Notes under the pieces: model-generated
What the model was told of the DNA's origin: nothing
The model's input: the letters and a program-made list of their open reading frames with translations, nothing else
Databases searched by the model: none
In this document: positions 1-8,118 of the stretch, piece after piece
Layout: every line of letters starts with the position of its first letter
How positions within the stretch are numbered: position 1 is the first letter of the stretch
DNA from: Microbacterium sp.
GTDB lineage: Bacteria > Actinomycetota > Actinomycetes > Actinomycetales > Microbacteriaceae
DNA length: 38,001 bases
Direction of reading: 5' to 3'
Assembly: GCF_031179285.1 (NCBI RefSeq)
Contig: NZ_JAPSHY010000029.1
Location: 1 to 38,001, forward strand
Translations under genes and position numbers: made by a program

Positions 1-1
1 C

Positions 2-127
2 GAAGACGTCGCCGCTGCCGCCGTCGAGACCATGCAGGGCCTGCTGACCTCGGGCGACACCGGTGAGACGGTGCGGCGCTCGTTCTCCGGCGTACTCGTG
101 CCCGGCACCACGGCTGCCGCCGTCTGA
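2..127 (+). CDS. C-terminal fragment of a probable LacI-family regulator (partial)
   Basis: An open frame enters from the left edge and stops at the TGA at 125-127, giving about 41 residues. They read as a helix (EDVAAAVETMQGLL) followed by a strand-like tail (SGVLVPGTTAAAV). This helix plus 'LV.GTTA' ending is typical of LacI/GalR substrate-binding domains, where the last strand precedes a short Ala/Pro tail. Composition and codon use match the downstream genes. The family call rests only on this short tail, so other Rossmann-like C-termini cannot be excluded. The next gene starts 41 bases later on the same strand. Confidence 0.4.
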   Translation, partial: EDVAAAAVETMQGLLTSGDTGETVRRSFSGVLVPGTTAAAV

Positions 128-168
128 TTCTTGCTTCTTGTTCGACCGTTCGCTGACCCGGAAGAGAC

Positions 169-1080
169 ATGATCCTCACCGAACACCCTCGCCCGTCGCA
201 CACCTTCGTGCACATCTCCGATACGCATCTGCCCGGCGAGCGGTCGCCGCTGTACGGCAGCGGGGCGGATGCCGATCACAACCTGTCGCTGATGCTCGAT
301 CGCTTGGTGGCGAGCGGGCTGAAGCCCGACGCGCTGCTGCTCACGGGCGATCTGACCGACCGCGGCGATGCGTCGGCGTACCAGCGGCTGCGCGAGCTGG
401 TAGAGCCGGCGGCCGAGGCGCTGGGCTGCGAGGTGGTGTGGGCGGCCGGGAATCATGATGACCGCGGGGCGATGCGGGCCGAGTTGGGGCTGTCCGGCGC
501 TCCTGCCGGGGTTCCCCGTGCCGGTGGATCGCAGGCGCCGATCACCGAGGTGCGCTGGTTCGGCGACCTGCGCGTGATCGTGGTCGACTCGACCGTGCCC
601 GGTGAGCACTGGGGCGCGCTGGATGAGGATCAGCTGGCGTGGCTGCGGCGCGAGCTGGCGACACCCGCCCCGGCGGGGACGCTGCTGCTCATCCACCACC
701 CGCCGTTGCCGACGGTGCTCGACCTCGCCGTGACGGTGGAACTTCGCGACCAGCCGCGACTCGCGTCGGTGCTGCGCGGGTCGGATGTGCGCGCGATTCT
801 CTCCGGCCACGTGCACCACCCGTCGTTCGGCACGTTCGCGGGGATTCCGGTCGCGGTGGCGTCGTCGAGCGCGTACGGGCAGGATCTCGCGCAGCCGCCG
901 GGTGCGACGCGGGGGCAGGATGCCGCGCAGGGCTACAACCTCGTGCACGTCTATGCCGACACCATCGTGCACTCCGCGGTGTCGCTGGAGTGGGGCGCCG
1001 ATGTCGGTGAGCCGGTCGCGGCGGACGAGGCCGGGCGGAGGATCGCCGGCGTCGGGATCGGGTGGCGCGAGCGCGGCTGA
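169..1080 (+). CDS. Metallophosphoesterase, CpdA/3',5'-cyclic-nucleotide phosphodiesterase-like
   Basis: 303 residues with the full set of calcineurin-like metallophosphoesterase motifs: SDTH (Asp18, His20), GD (60-61), GNHD (94-97), a histidine in the IHHPPLP stretch, and GHVHH (213-217). These bind a dinuclear metal centre. Order, spacing and length fit class III cyclic-nucleotide phosphodiesterases (CpdA, Rv0805), cytosolic enzymes that hydrolyse cAMP and other phosphodiesters. The ATG at 169 follows GAAGAG; no signal peptide or membrane segment is seen. A frame extending further upstream on the same strand encodes no recognisable domain. Substrate cannot be fixed from sequence, and a general phosphodiesterase is possible. 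Confidence 0.88.
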   Translation: MILTEHPRPSHTFVHISDTHLPGERSPLYGSGADADHNLSLMLDRLVASGLKPDALLLTGDLTDRGDASAYQRLRELVEPAAEALGCEVVWAAGNHDDRGAMRAELGLSGAPAGVPRAGGSQAPITEVRWFGDLRVIVVDSTVPGEHWGALDEDQLAWLRRELATPAPAGTLLLIHHPPLPTVLDLAVTVELRDQPRLASVLRGSDVRAILSGHVHHPSFGTFAGIPVAVASSSAYGQDLAQPPGATRGQDAAQGYNLVHVYADTIVHSAVSLEWGADVGEPVAADEAGRRIAGVGIGWRERG

Positions 1081-1099
1081 GTGCCGAGCGGACGCGTCG

Positions 1100-1723
1100 C
1101 TAGTCGCGCTCGCGCAGACGCCCTGGCTCCAGCCCGAGCGCCCACTCGGCGTAGTCGGTCACGAAGCGCAGATACACCTCGTCGGTGTAGGGCGTGCGGT
1201 CATTCGCGTAGGCGCCCTTGCCGTCGAGCGCCATCAGGATGCGGATGGCAGAGCCTGCGGCATCCTGCGGCGGCACGTCGCCGTCGGCGACCCCCGTCTC
1301 GATGACCTGCCGCAGCCGCGCCTCATCGAGCTTCTCCTGCTCTTCGAGCGCCGCGGCGAGCCCCGGGATGAACCGGCTCAGGTGCCGCGCGTTGAGCCAG
1401 AGGCGAGCGAGCGGCCGCGCCGCCTCGCCGTCGGCGTGAGCGACGAACCGAGCGATCTGCGCAAGAGCGCTTCCCTCGTCACGGAACAGCCGTTCCCGCT
1501 GCTCCGAGGCGGCGCTCACGAAGGCCGCGACCACTAGATCCTCCGCAACGGGGAAGTAGTGGGTGACGAGCCCCGGCCGCACATGGAGCCGCTCGGCCAC
1601 CGCGCGCAGGGTGATGCGCTCCAGCCCTTCGGCGAGCGCGATGGCCGACGCTGCGTCGAGAATCTCGGCACGCCGCGCCTCGGGGCTCTTGCGCGTTCGC
1701 GGGCGATCCGGGGTTGACACCAT
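1100..1723 (-). CDS. TetR/AcrR-family transcriptional regulator
   Basis: 207 residues. The N-terminal 60 hold the TetR DNA-binding domain: a helix beginning EILDAASAIALAEG, then the helix-turn-helix ITLRAVAERLHVRPGLVTHYF, in which the recognition helix ends in the usual HYF (commonly 'YYHF' or 'HYFP'). The remaining helical part should be the ligand-binding/dimer domain. The gene is divergent from the NCS1 permease operon, and the roughly 100-bp space between them carries two overlapping palindromes, so it probably represses that operon and itself. A Shine-Dalgarno sequence before the ATG at 1723 is weak (GGCGGC). The ligand is unknown, perhaps the transported nitrogen compound. Confidence 0.9.
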   Translation of the reverse strand: MVSTPDRPRTRKSPEARRAEILDAASAIALAEGLERITLRAVAERLHVRPGLVTHYFPVAEDLVVAAFVSAASEQRERLFRDEGSALAQIARFVAHADGEAARPLARLWLNARHLSRFIPGLAAALEEQEKLDEARLRQVIETGVADGDVPPQDAAGSAIRILMALDGKGAYANDRTPYTDEVYLRFVTDYAEWALGLEPGRLRERD

Positions 1724-1742
1724 GCCGCCATGCTATTAGTTT

Positions 1743-1774
1743 TGCGACCAATAACCTATTGGTCGCACGACCAA
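1743..1774. promoter_or_regulatory. Overlapping palindromic operator of the TetR regulator
   Basis: TGCGACCAAT (1743-1752), five bases, then the exact inverse ATTGGTCGCA (1758-1767). A second palindrome, TTGGTCG-CA-CGACCAA (1759-1774), shares the right arm. Three GACCAA/TTGGTC half-sites therefore lie side by side in the space between the divergent tetR and permease genes. This is the usual position and form of TetR-family operators, and may bind two dimers. The binding protein is inferred from position only. Confidence 0.75.
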
Positions 1775-1823
1775 CAGTTTCCACCCCACCGGCGATGATG
1801 CCGGAACCCGAACGGGAGTGAAC

Positions 1824-3287
1824 ATGGCACAGGACACCGTGGCCGACGACTTCGCCACGCGCATCGAGACTCGCGGGATCGATCTCATCGGCGACGCCGA
1901 GCGACATGGCCGGGCACGCGATCTCTTCGCGGTGTGGGCGGCGCCGAACGTCAGCATCCTGAACTTCACGATCGGGGCGTCGCTGATCCTCCTCGGTCTC
2001 GAGATCTGGCAGGCCGTCACCGTCATCCTCATCTCCTCGACCCTCTGGATCTTTCCCGGCATCGTGGCGATCAGCGGCCCCGCCGCCGGAACCTCCGGCT
2101 CGGTGATCACGCGGGCGATCTACGGCGTGATCGGCAACCGCCTCATCGTCGCTCTCGTCGGGTGGCTCATCGGCTCGGTCTACCTCGCCCTCAACTGGCT
2201 CGGCTCGTCATTCCTGGGGGCCGACCTCGTCGGCAGGCTCGGCATCGGCGACAGCGTCTGGACGCCGATCGTCGTGACCCTGGTGATCTCGGCGATCACG
2301 GTCCTCGTCGCCGTGTACGGGCATGGCCTGATCCTCAAGACCTACGGCGTCGTGTCACTCGTGCTCGTCGGCATCTTCGTCCTCGTCGCGGCGTTCGCCC
2401 TTCCGCATGCGGACCTCTCCTACGCCAACCCGGAACCGTTGACCGGCGCCGCGCTGTGGTCGTCGATCACGATCGGTTTCACCCTGCTGGCGTCGTCGCC
2501 GCTGTCTTACATCAACAGCCCCGACCTCGCCCGGTATCTTCCTCGCAGCACGAAGCCCTCGCACATCGCCGCGGCGACCGCTCTCGGCGGCGCCATCCCC
2601 AACATCCTGTTCACCACGATCGGGGTTCTCGTCGCCACCGGGGTCGGCGCGGCCATCCAGACGGAGGGCATCGAGAAGGCGCTGATCGGCATCCTTCCCG
2701 CGTGGCTCGGGCCGATCCTCGTCGTCGGCGTCGTCGTCAACACCATCTCGCTCAACGCGATGACGACGTACACGTCGAGCATGGCGCTGCAGGCGATCGG
2801 CCTGCCGATTCGCCGCGTTCCGGCGGCGGTGGTCGTCGGCGTGCTGGGCACGATCCTCACGATCGTCCTCGTGCTGTCGACCAGCCTGCTCGGTGCCGTC
2901 AACCTCATCCTGCAGTTCGTCGTGATCGTCTCGGCGCCGACCATGATGATCTTCGTCGTCGATGTGCTCCTGCGGCGAGGCCGCTACGACGGCGTCGAGC
3001 TGTTCGACAAATCACGCACCTCGCGGTTCTGGTTCACCGGCGGCTGGAGCGTTCCCGGAATGACGGCGGTGACGCTCGGCGCACTCGTGACGGCGATGGG
3101 ACTCACGACCGAGGTGTGGAGCGGCCCGATCGCGATCGCTCTCGGCTACGTCGATCTCTCGGTGCCGATGGGCATCGCGGTCACCGCGGTCGTCTATCTC
3201 GCGCTGCGCAAGACGCCTCTCGCCGGCTCGCAGACGCAGGCGCCGGCGCCGACACCGCGGCACTCGCAGGAAGGACCCACCCGATGA
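1824..3287 (+). CDS. NCS1-family nucleobase/cation symporter (CodB/purine-cytosine permease-like)
   Basis: 487 residues and strongly hydrophobic, with about twelve membrane segments; an early one reads LNFTIGASLILLGLEIW. The N-terminal cytosolic stretch with 'IETRGIDLI' and the 'GPAAGTSGSVITRAIYG' loop are typical of NCS1 transporters, which import cytosine, purines, hydantoins or allantoin with H+ or Na+. The ATG at 1824 is preferred over an in-frame GTG at 1818 because GGGAG lies five bases before it. The stop overlaps the next start as ATGA (3284-3287), so it is the first gene of a translationally coupled four-gene operon. Substrate is unresolved; the downstream hydrolases suggest an amide- or amidine-containing nitrogen source. 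Confidence 0.88.
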   Translation: MAQDTVADDFATRIETRGIDLIGDAERHGRARDLFAVWAAPNVSILNFTIGASLILLGLEIWQAVTVILISSTLWIFPGIVAISGPAAGTSGSVITRAIYGVIGNRLIVALVGWLIGSVYLALNWLGSSFLGADLVGRLGIGDSVWTPIVVTLVISAITVLVAVYGHGLILKTYGVVSLVLVGIFVLVAAFALPHADLSYANPEPLTGAALWSSITIGFTLLASSPLSYINSPDLARYLPRSTKPSHIAAATALGGAIPNILFTTIGVLVATGVGAAIQTEGIEKALIGILPAWLGPILVVGVVVNTISLNAMTTYTSSMALQAIGLPIRRVPAAVVVGVLGTILTIVLVLSTSLLGAVNLILQFVVIVSAPTMMIFVVDVLLRRGRYDGVELFDKSRTSRFWFTGGWSVPGMTAVTLGALVTAMGLTTEVWSGPIAIALGYVDLSVPMGIAVTAVVYLALRKTPLAGSQTQAPAPTPRHSQEGPTR

Positions 3288-4939
3288 CCGAGGTCTACGT
3301 CGGAGGAAAGGTGTTCACCGCGGCGGCGCGACGCTGGGCCACCGCCCTGGTGGTTCAGGACGGCACGCTCGTCTACGTCGGCGACGACGACACCGCCCTC
3401 CGCCTGGCGGGCGACGTGACACCGATCGATCTCGCCGGCGCCACCGTGCTCCCGGGATTCGTCGACGGACACGCGCACGTCATCAACACCGGCGAGTCGG
3501 CGCAGCACGTCGATCTGTGGGGCGCGACCTCCCTCGCCGACATTCAACGCGACATCGCCGCCTTCGCAGCCCTGCACCCCGAGCTGCCGCGCATTCGTGC
3601 GCACGGCTGGCGTCACGACATCGTCGGCGGCCTTCCCTCGCGGGAGATGCTGGATGCCGCCGTGCCTGACCGTCCGGTGTATGCGCAGGCTTTCGACTTC
3701 CATTCCGTCTGGCTCAACTCCGCCGCCCTCGCCGAGGTCGGCATCGATCGTGAGACGGCGTCGCCCCCCGGCGGAACGGTGCACATGGATGCCACGGGCG
3801 AGCCGACCGGCTACATCGACGAGATCGCGATGCACCGCCTCGTCTACCCGATCCTCGACGACTTCGTCACGGCCGAGGATCGCGACACGGCGCTGCGTCA
3901 GGCGCTCACCGACTACCGCGCCTCGGGTGTCACCGCCACGACCGACATGGCGCTCGATGCTGTGGATCTCGCCGCCATGGCGCGGGCCGAAGCCGCGGGA
4001 GAGCTCACCACGCGCATCTCGGCCTACTGGTTCGTCGCCCCGACCGGCGACGTCGCGCAGAATCTCGCGCAGGTGCGCACCGCGGCCGAGCATGCCCGGC
4101 AGCACGTCAGCGACCGGCTTCGCGTCGTCGGCATCAAGGTGATGATCGACGGCACGATCGACGGCTGCACCGCCGCCGTCAGCCGGCCGTACGTCACCGG
4201 CGTCGGCGCCGATCCGATCTGGACGCTGGGCGAGCTCGCCCCCGTCGTGGTCGAGGCCGATGCCCTCGGCATCCGCGTGGCGATGCACGCGATCGGCGAT
4301 GAGGCGGTGCGCATCGCGATCGGCGCCGTCGAGCGGGCGATCGCCGTCAACGGTCCCCGTGAGCGCCGGCACCGCATCGAGCATCTCGAGATCGCCGAGC
4401 AGGCCGACGTCGAGCGCCTCGCCGCCCTCGGCATCGTCGCCTCCATGCAGCCGGTGCACTGCGATCCCGCCATCCAGGAGAACTGGCGCGCGATGCTGGG
4501 CGACGACCGCGTCGAGCGCGGCTACCCCTGGCCGTTCGTTACCGAGGCGGGCGGCGCGCTCGCCTTCGGCACCGATTCGCCGACGTCGCCGCATCCGCCG
4601 CTGCGCAACATGTTCATCGCGGCCACTCGCCGCTCGGCGATCGACCCGACGCTGCCCGCCAACATCCCCGCGTTCGCGCTGCCGCTCGCCGAGGCGATCG
4701 AGCACGCCACTCGGGATGCCGCATGGGCGTGCGGAGCAGAGCGGATCTTCGGCACTCTCGAGGCGGGCCGGAGGGCGGACTTCATCGTGCTCGACCGCGA
4801 CATCTTCAGCCGTCCGGTCGAGGAGCTGCTGGAGGCGACCGTCGTCCGCACCGTCGTCGGAGGGGTCACCGTCCACGACCGGGGCGAGCAGGAAGAGCCC
4901 GGCCGTACAGCTGCGGGGCAGCAGAAGGAGACGCAGTGA
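3284..4939 (+). CDS. YtcJ-type metal-dependent amidohydrolase
   Basis: 551 residues. An N-terminal composite beta domain precedes GFVDGHAH with the metal-binding His63-x-His65. Further expected ligands are His335 (MHAIGD), His367 (RIEHLEI) and Asp431 (FGTDSP). Order, spacing and length match the amidohydrolase_3/YtcJ group, which includes N-substituted formamide deformylase. The C-terminal 'GTLEAGRRADFIVLDRD' is the usual closing of the beta domain. The ATG overlaps the permease stop (ATGA). The protein should be a cytosolic C-N bond hydrolase acting on the imported compound; the substrate cannot be told from sequence. Confidence 0.88.
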   Translation: MTEVYVGGKVFTAAARRWATALVVQDGTLVYVGDDDTALRLAGDVTPIDLAGATVLPGFVDGHAHVINTGESAQHVDLWGATSLADIQRDIAAFAALHPELPRIRAHGWRHDIVGGLPSREMLDAAVPDRPVYAQAFDFHSVWLNSAALAEVGIDRETASPPGGTVHMDATGEPTGYIDEIAMHRLVYPILDDFVTAEDRDTALRQALTDYRASGVTATTDMALDAVDLAAMARAEAAGELTTRISAYWFVAPTGDVAQNLAQVRTAAEHARQHVSDRLRVVGIKVMIDGTIDGCTAAVSRPYVTGVGADPIWTLGELAPVVVEADALGIRVAMHAIGDEAVRIAIGAVERAIAVNGPRERRHRIEHLEIAEQADVERLAALGIVASMQPVHCDPAIQENWRAMLGDDRVERGYPWPFVTEAGGALAFGTDSPTSPHPPLRNMFIAATRRSAIDPTLPANIPAFALPLAEAIEHATRDAAWACGAERIFGTLEAGRRADFIVLDRDIFSRPVEELLEATVVRTVVGGVTVHDRGEQEEPGRTAAGQQKETQ

Positions 4940-6006
4940 ATTGGCGGATGCCCGCGGAGACCGCTCCGCAGGACCGGATCTGGATGGCCTTCCCGCGCGA
5001 AGGGCTCACCCTCGGCGACACCGACGCGCTGCGCGAAGAGGGATACGCCGCCTGGACCGCTGCCGCCCTGGCGATCGCCGAGTTCGAACCGGTGACGATG
5101 GTCGTCGACCCCACAGAGGTGACCAGGGCGCGCCGGATGCTGGGCAGCGGCATCGACCTGCTCGAGGCCCCGCTGGATGAGTTCTGGATGCGCGACATGG
5201 GCCCGACGTTCGTGCTCGATGAGGATCGGCCGGGCGTCCTGGGCGCGGTCGACTGGATCTTCAACGGCTGGGGCGCACGGCCGTGGGCGCGGTGGCACGA
5301 TTCGTTTGCCATCGCCGGGATCGTCGCCGAGGCGGCGGGTGCCGAGCCGATCAGCTCGATGCTCGTCAACGAGGGCGGCGGCATCCACGTCGACGGCGAG
5401 GGAACGGTGCTGCTGACCGAGACCGTGCAGCTCGATCCCGCTCGCAATCCCTACGCCGACCGGGCCCGCGTCGAGTCCGAGATGGCACGGACGCTCGGCG
5501 CGACGACCGCGATCTGGCTGCCACGCGGGCTGACCCGCGACTACGAGGAGTTCGGCACCAACGGTCACGTCGACATCGTCGCCGCCTTCCCGGCGCCCGG
5601 TCGCGTTCTGCTGCACACGCAGGCCGATCGGCAGCATCCCGATCATGCCGTCACCCGCGAGCTGCGCGAGCACCTGGCGGCGTCGGCGGATGCCGCAGGC
5701 CGGCGTCTCGAGGTCATCGACCTGCCCGCCCCAGCGACGCTCCGAGACAGCGAGGGCTTCGTGGACTGGAGCTACGTCAATCACCTCGTGGTGAACGACG
5801 GCGTCATCGCCTGCGGCTTCGGCGAGCCCGACGCGGACGCGCGAGCCCGCGACATCCTCGCCGACGTCTATCCCGGTCGCCGGGTCGTCACGGTCGACGC
5901 GCGCCCGATCTTCGACCGCGGCGGCGGCATCCACTGCATCACTCAGCAGCAGCCGACAGTACTGCAGCCGACGGTGCCGCAGCCGGTGGTCTCGGGGGCG
6001 TCATGA
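4936..6006 (+). CDS. Agmatine deiminase / peptidylarginine-deiminase-family protein
   Basis: 356 residues from a GTG at 4936, which overlaps the previous stop as GTGA and is preceded by AGAAGGAG five bases away. Family motifs are present: Arg86-Asp87 in WMRDMGPTFV, the NGWG loop, EGGGIHVDGEG, GHVD with His211, and the nucleophile Cys334 in GGGIHCITQQ near the C-terminus. Agmatine deiminase converts agmatine to N-carbamoylputrescine and ammonia. Most family members read RDTGP where this one has RDMGP. The protein sits between an amidohydrolase and an amidase in a permease operon, so a different guanidino substrate is possible. Gene symbol aguA is withheld for that reason. Confidence 0.87.
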   Translation: MNWRMPAETAPQDRIWMAFPREGLTLGDTDALREEGYAAWTAAALAIAEFEPVTMVVDPTEVTRARRMLGSGIDLLEAPLDEFWMRDMGPTFVLDEDRPGVLGAVDWIFNGWGARPWARWHDSFAIAGIVAEAAGAEPISSMLVNEGGGIHVDGEGTVLLTETVQLDPARNPYADRARVESEMARTLGATTAIWLPRGLTRDYEEFGTNGHVDIVAAFPAPGRVLLHTQADRQHPDHAVTRELREHLAASADAAGRRLEVIDLPAPATLRDSEGFVDWSYVNHLVVNDGVIACGFGEPDADARARDILADVYPGRRVVTVDARPIFDRGGGIHCITQQQPTVLQPTVPQPVVSGAS

Positions 6007-7700
6007 TCGACGTCGTCGAGGCGAGCATCGCCGAGCTGCGCTCCGCCCTGGAAGACGGCCGGGCGACGGCGGTCGAGATCGTCGACGCGTATCTGGCGCG
6101 CATCGACGCGTACGACGGCCCCGACACCGCGACCGCTCTCAACGCGGTGGTCGTCCGCAATCCGGATGCGCGTGAAGAGGCCCGTGCCTCGGATGAGCGT
6201 CGGGCCGCCGGCCACGTGCGCGGGCCGCTCGACGGCATCCCGTATACGGCGAAGGACAGCTACCTCGTCCGCGGGCTCACCGCCGCGGCCGGGAGTCCCG
6301 CGTTCGCCGACCTCGTCGCGCAGCGCGACGCGTTCACGATCGAGCGACTGCGCGAGGGTGGGGCGATCTGCCTGGGGCTGACGAACATGCCTCCGATGGC
6401 GAACGGGGGCATGCAGCGCGGTGTGTACGGTCGGGCGGAGAGTCCGTACAACAGTGAATTTCTGACGGCGCCGTTCGCATCGGGGTCGTCGAACGGTTCG
6501 GGCACGGCGACGGCGGCGAGCTTCGCGGCGTTCGGGCTGGGAGAGGAGACCTGGTCGAGCGGCCGCGGTCCGGCGTCGAACAACGCGCTGTGCGCGTATA
6601 CGCCCTCGCGGGGCGTGATCTCGGTGCGCGGCAACTGGCCGCTGGTGCCGACGATGGATGTCGTCGTGCCGCACACCCGCACGATGGCAGACCTGCTCGA
6701 GGTGCTCGACGTCATCGTCGCCGATGATGCCGAGACCCGTGGAGACTTCTGGCGCCGCCAGCCCTGGGTCGCCATTCCCCCGGCATCCGAGATCCGCCCG
6801 GAGTCCTACGTGGGGCTCGAGCCGGACGGTCTCCGTGGGCGCCGGATCGGCATTCCCGCGATGTACATCAACGCCGACCCTGACGCCGGCACGGCCGAGT
6901 GGCCGGGCATCGGTGGTCCGACCGGGCAGCGCATCGAGACCCGGGCGTCGATCCTCACGCTGTGGGAGGCGACTCGGCGTGATCTCGAGGCGGCGGGCGC
7001 GACCGTCGTCGTGGTCGACTTCCCGGTGATCACCCGGTACGAGGGCGATCGCCCCGCTGCGCCGACGATCGCGACACGCGGTCTCGTCTCGCCCGCGTTC
7101 CTGCACCGAGAGATCGTCGACCTGTCGGCCTGGGGGTGGGACGACTTCCTGCGCGCCAACAACTACCCCGCGCTGAATCGGCTGGCAGATGTCGACGGGG
7201 CACGGATCTTCCCCGCGCCGGCGGGCGCCCTGCCCGACCGGTACGACGGCTTCGACGACCACATCGAGCAGTACCCGGCCTGGGCGCGCGAGCACGACGG
7301 CGCCGAGCTCACCGACATTCCCGACCTCGCCGAGGGCGTGCGGGGCCTGGAGGAGACGCGACGCATCGACCTCGAGGAGTGGATGGCCGACCTCGCACTG
7401 GACGCCGTGGTCTTCCCCGCTGTCGCGGATGTCGGTGCGGCCGACATGGACGTGAATGAGGCGTCGGCGGATGCCGGCTGGCGCAACGGGGTCTGGGTCG
7501 CGAACGGCAACCTCGCCATCCGGCACCTCGGCATTCCGACCGTCACCGTGCCGATGGGGACGATGGCCGACACGAGGATGCCGGTGGGGCTGACGTTCGC
7601 GGGTCGCGCCTACGACGACACGGCGCTGCTGCGTCTCGCCGCGGCGTTCGAAGCGCTCGCGCCCCGCCGCACGGAGCCGCCGCGGACGCCGCGGCTCTGA
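6003..7700 (+). CDS. Amidase-signature (AS) family amidase
   Basis: 565 residues. The Ser-cisSer-Lys machinery can be placed: Lys84 in YTAKDSY, the Gly/Ser-rich loop ASGSSNGSG (159-167), and the nucleophile most likely Ser186 in GEETWSSGR, aligning with the usual GTDTGGSIR. The second motif is therefore divergent (WSS for GGS) while Ser and the following Arg are kept. AS enzymes hydrolyse amides, carbamoyl and ureido compounds in the cytosol. The start overlaps the previous stop (ATGA), making it the fourth and last gene of the operon. It could hydrolyse a carbamoyl product of the upstream deiminase, in place of the nitrilase-type enzyme usual in agmatine degradation; this is inference. Confidence 0.88.
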   Translation: MIDVVEASIAELRSALEDGRATAVEIVDAYLARIDAYDGPDTATALNAVVVRNPDAREEARASDERRAAGHVRGPLDGIPYTAKDSYLVRGLTAAAGSPAFADLVAQRDAFTIERLREGGAICLGLTNMPPMANGGMQRGVYGRAESPYNSEFLTAPFASGSSNGSGTATAASFAAFGLGEETWSSGRGPASNNALCAYTPSRGVISVRGNWPLVPTMDVVVPHTRTMADLLEVLDVIVADDAETRGDFWRRQPWVAIPPASEIRPESYVGLEPDGLRGRRIGIPAMYINADPDAGTAEWPGIGGPTGQRIETRASILTLWEATRRDLEAAGATVVVVDFPVITRYEGDRPAAPTIATRGLVSPAFLHREIVDLSAWGWDDFLRANNYPALNRLADVDGARIFPAPAGALPDRYDGFDDHIEQYPAWAREHDGAELTDIPDLAEGVRGLEETRRIDLEEWMADLALDAVVFPAVADVGAADMDVNEASADAGWRNGVWVANGNLAIRHLGIPTVTVPMGTMADTRMPVGLTFAGRAYDDTALLRLAAAFEALAPRRTEPPRTPRL

Positions 7701-7751
7701 CAAGACAGCCATTCCTCGGTGCGAGTCGATGCCCGGTGCGAAACTGATCAC

Positions 7752-8048
7752 ATGTGGATCGGCTGGATCGAGTTCGACGTTCTGCTGGGCGATGTGCACT
7801 CGTTGAAGGAGAAGCGCAGCATCATTCGGCCGCTGATCTCCGACCTCTCCAGACGGACCGAAGCTGCCGTCGCCGAGGTCGGCGCACAGGATCTTCACCG
7901 TCGGACGATGATCGGCGTCTCGGTCGTGGCGACCCACGCTTCGCACGTCGGCGAGGTGCTGGATCAGGCGGAGCGACTGGTTTCCGAGCAGCATCCCGAG
8001 GTCACCGTGCTGTCCGCTCGGCGCGGCCTCCACTCCAGCGAGGATTGA
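7752..8048 (+). CDS. ylxP: DUF503 (YlxP-like) small protein
   Basis: 98 residues. The N-terminus MWIGWIEFDVLL, then LKEKRSIIRPLISDL and a strand beginning IGVSVVATH, match the DUF503 family, whose members are 90-100 residues with a ferredoxin-like fold. In many bacteria the gene lies by infB and rbfA, which suggests a translation-linked role, but its function is not established and here it stands alone. The ATG at 7752 fits the family N-terminus exactly; an upstream GTG in frame would add 11 unconserved residues. The Shine-Dalgarno sequence is poor. Confidence 0.82.
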   Translation: MWIGWIEFDVLLGDVHSLKEKRSIIRPLISDLSRRTEAAVAEVGAQDLHRRTMIGVSVVATHASHVGEVLDQAERLVSEQHPEVTVLSARRGLHSSED

Positions 8049-8059
8049 GCGGGACTACC

Positions 8060-8094
8060 GTCGGCCGTCTCGGAATTCACCTCCGGAGGCCGAC
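8060..8094. terminator. Possible terminator between convergent genes
   Basis: GTCGGCC (8060-8066) and GGCCGAC (8088-8094) form a 7-bp inverted repeat between the DUF503 gene and the convergent RibD-C gene. The 21-base loop contains a further small CTCCGGAG palindrome (8081-8088). There is no T-tract. Position favours a bidirectional terminator, but the structure is modest. Confidence 0.3.
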
Positions 8095-8118
8095 AGCGCC
8101 TCAGCGTGTATCAATCCA

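Noticed and set aside
1534..1907. Short frames overlapping tetR and its operator on the minus strand
   Set aside because: They lie out of frame with the TetR domain and read through the palindromes; no protein family is recognisable.
3194..4876. A 560-codon minus-strand open frame over the amidohydrolase gene
   Set aside because: Composition typical of an antisense shadow in high-GC DNA; the plus strand carries all metal ligands.
5943..8033. A 696-codon minus-strand open frame across the amidase gene
   Set aside because: Arg-rich shadow of the amidase and DUF503 genes; no motif or start signal.
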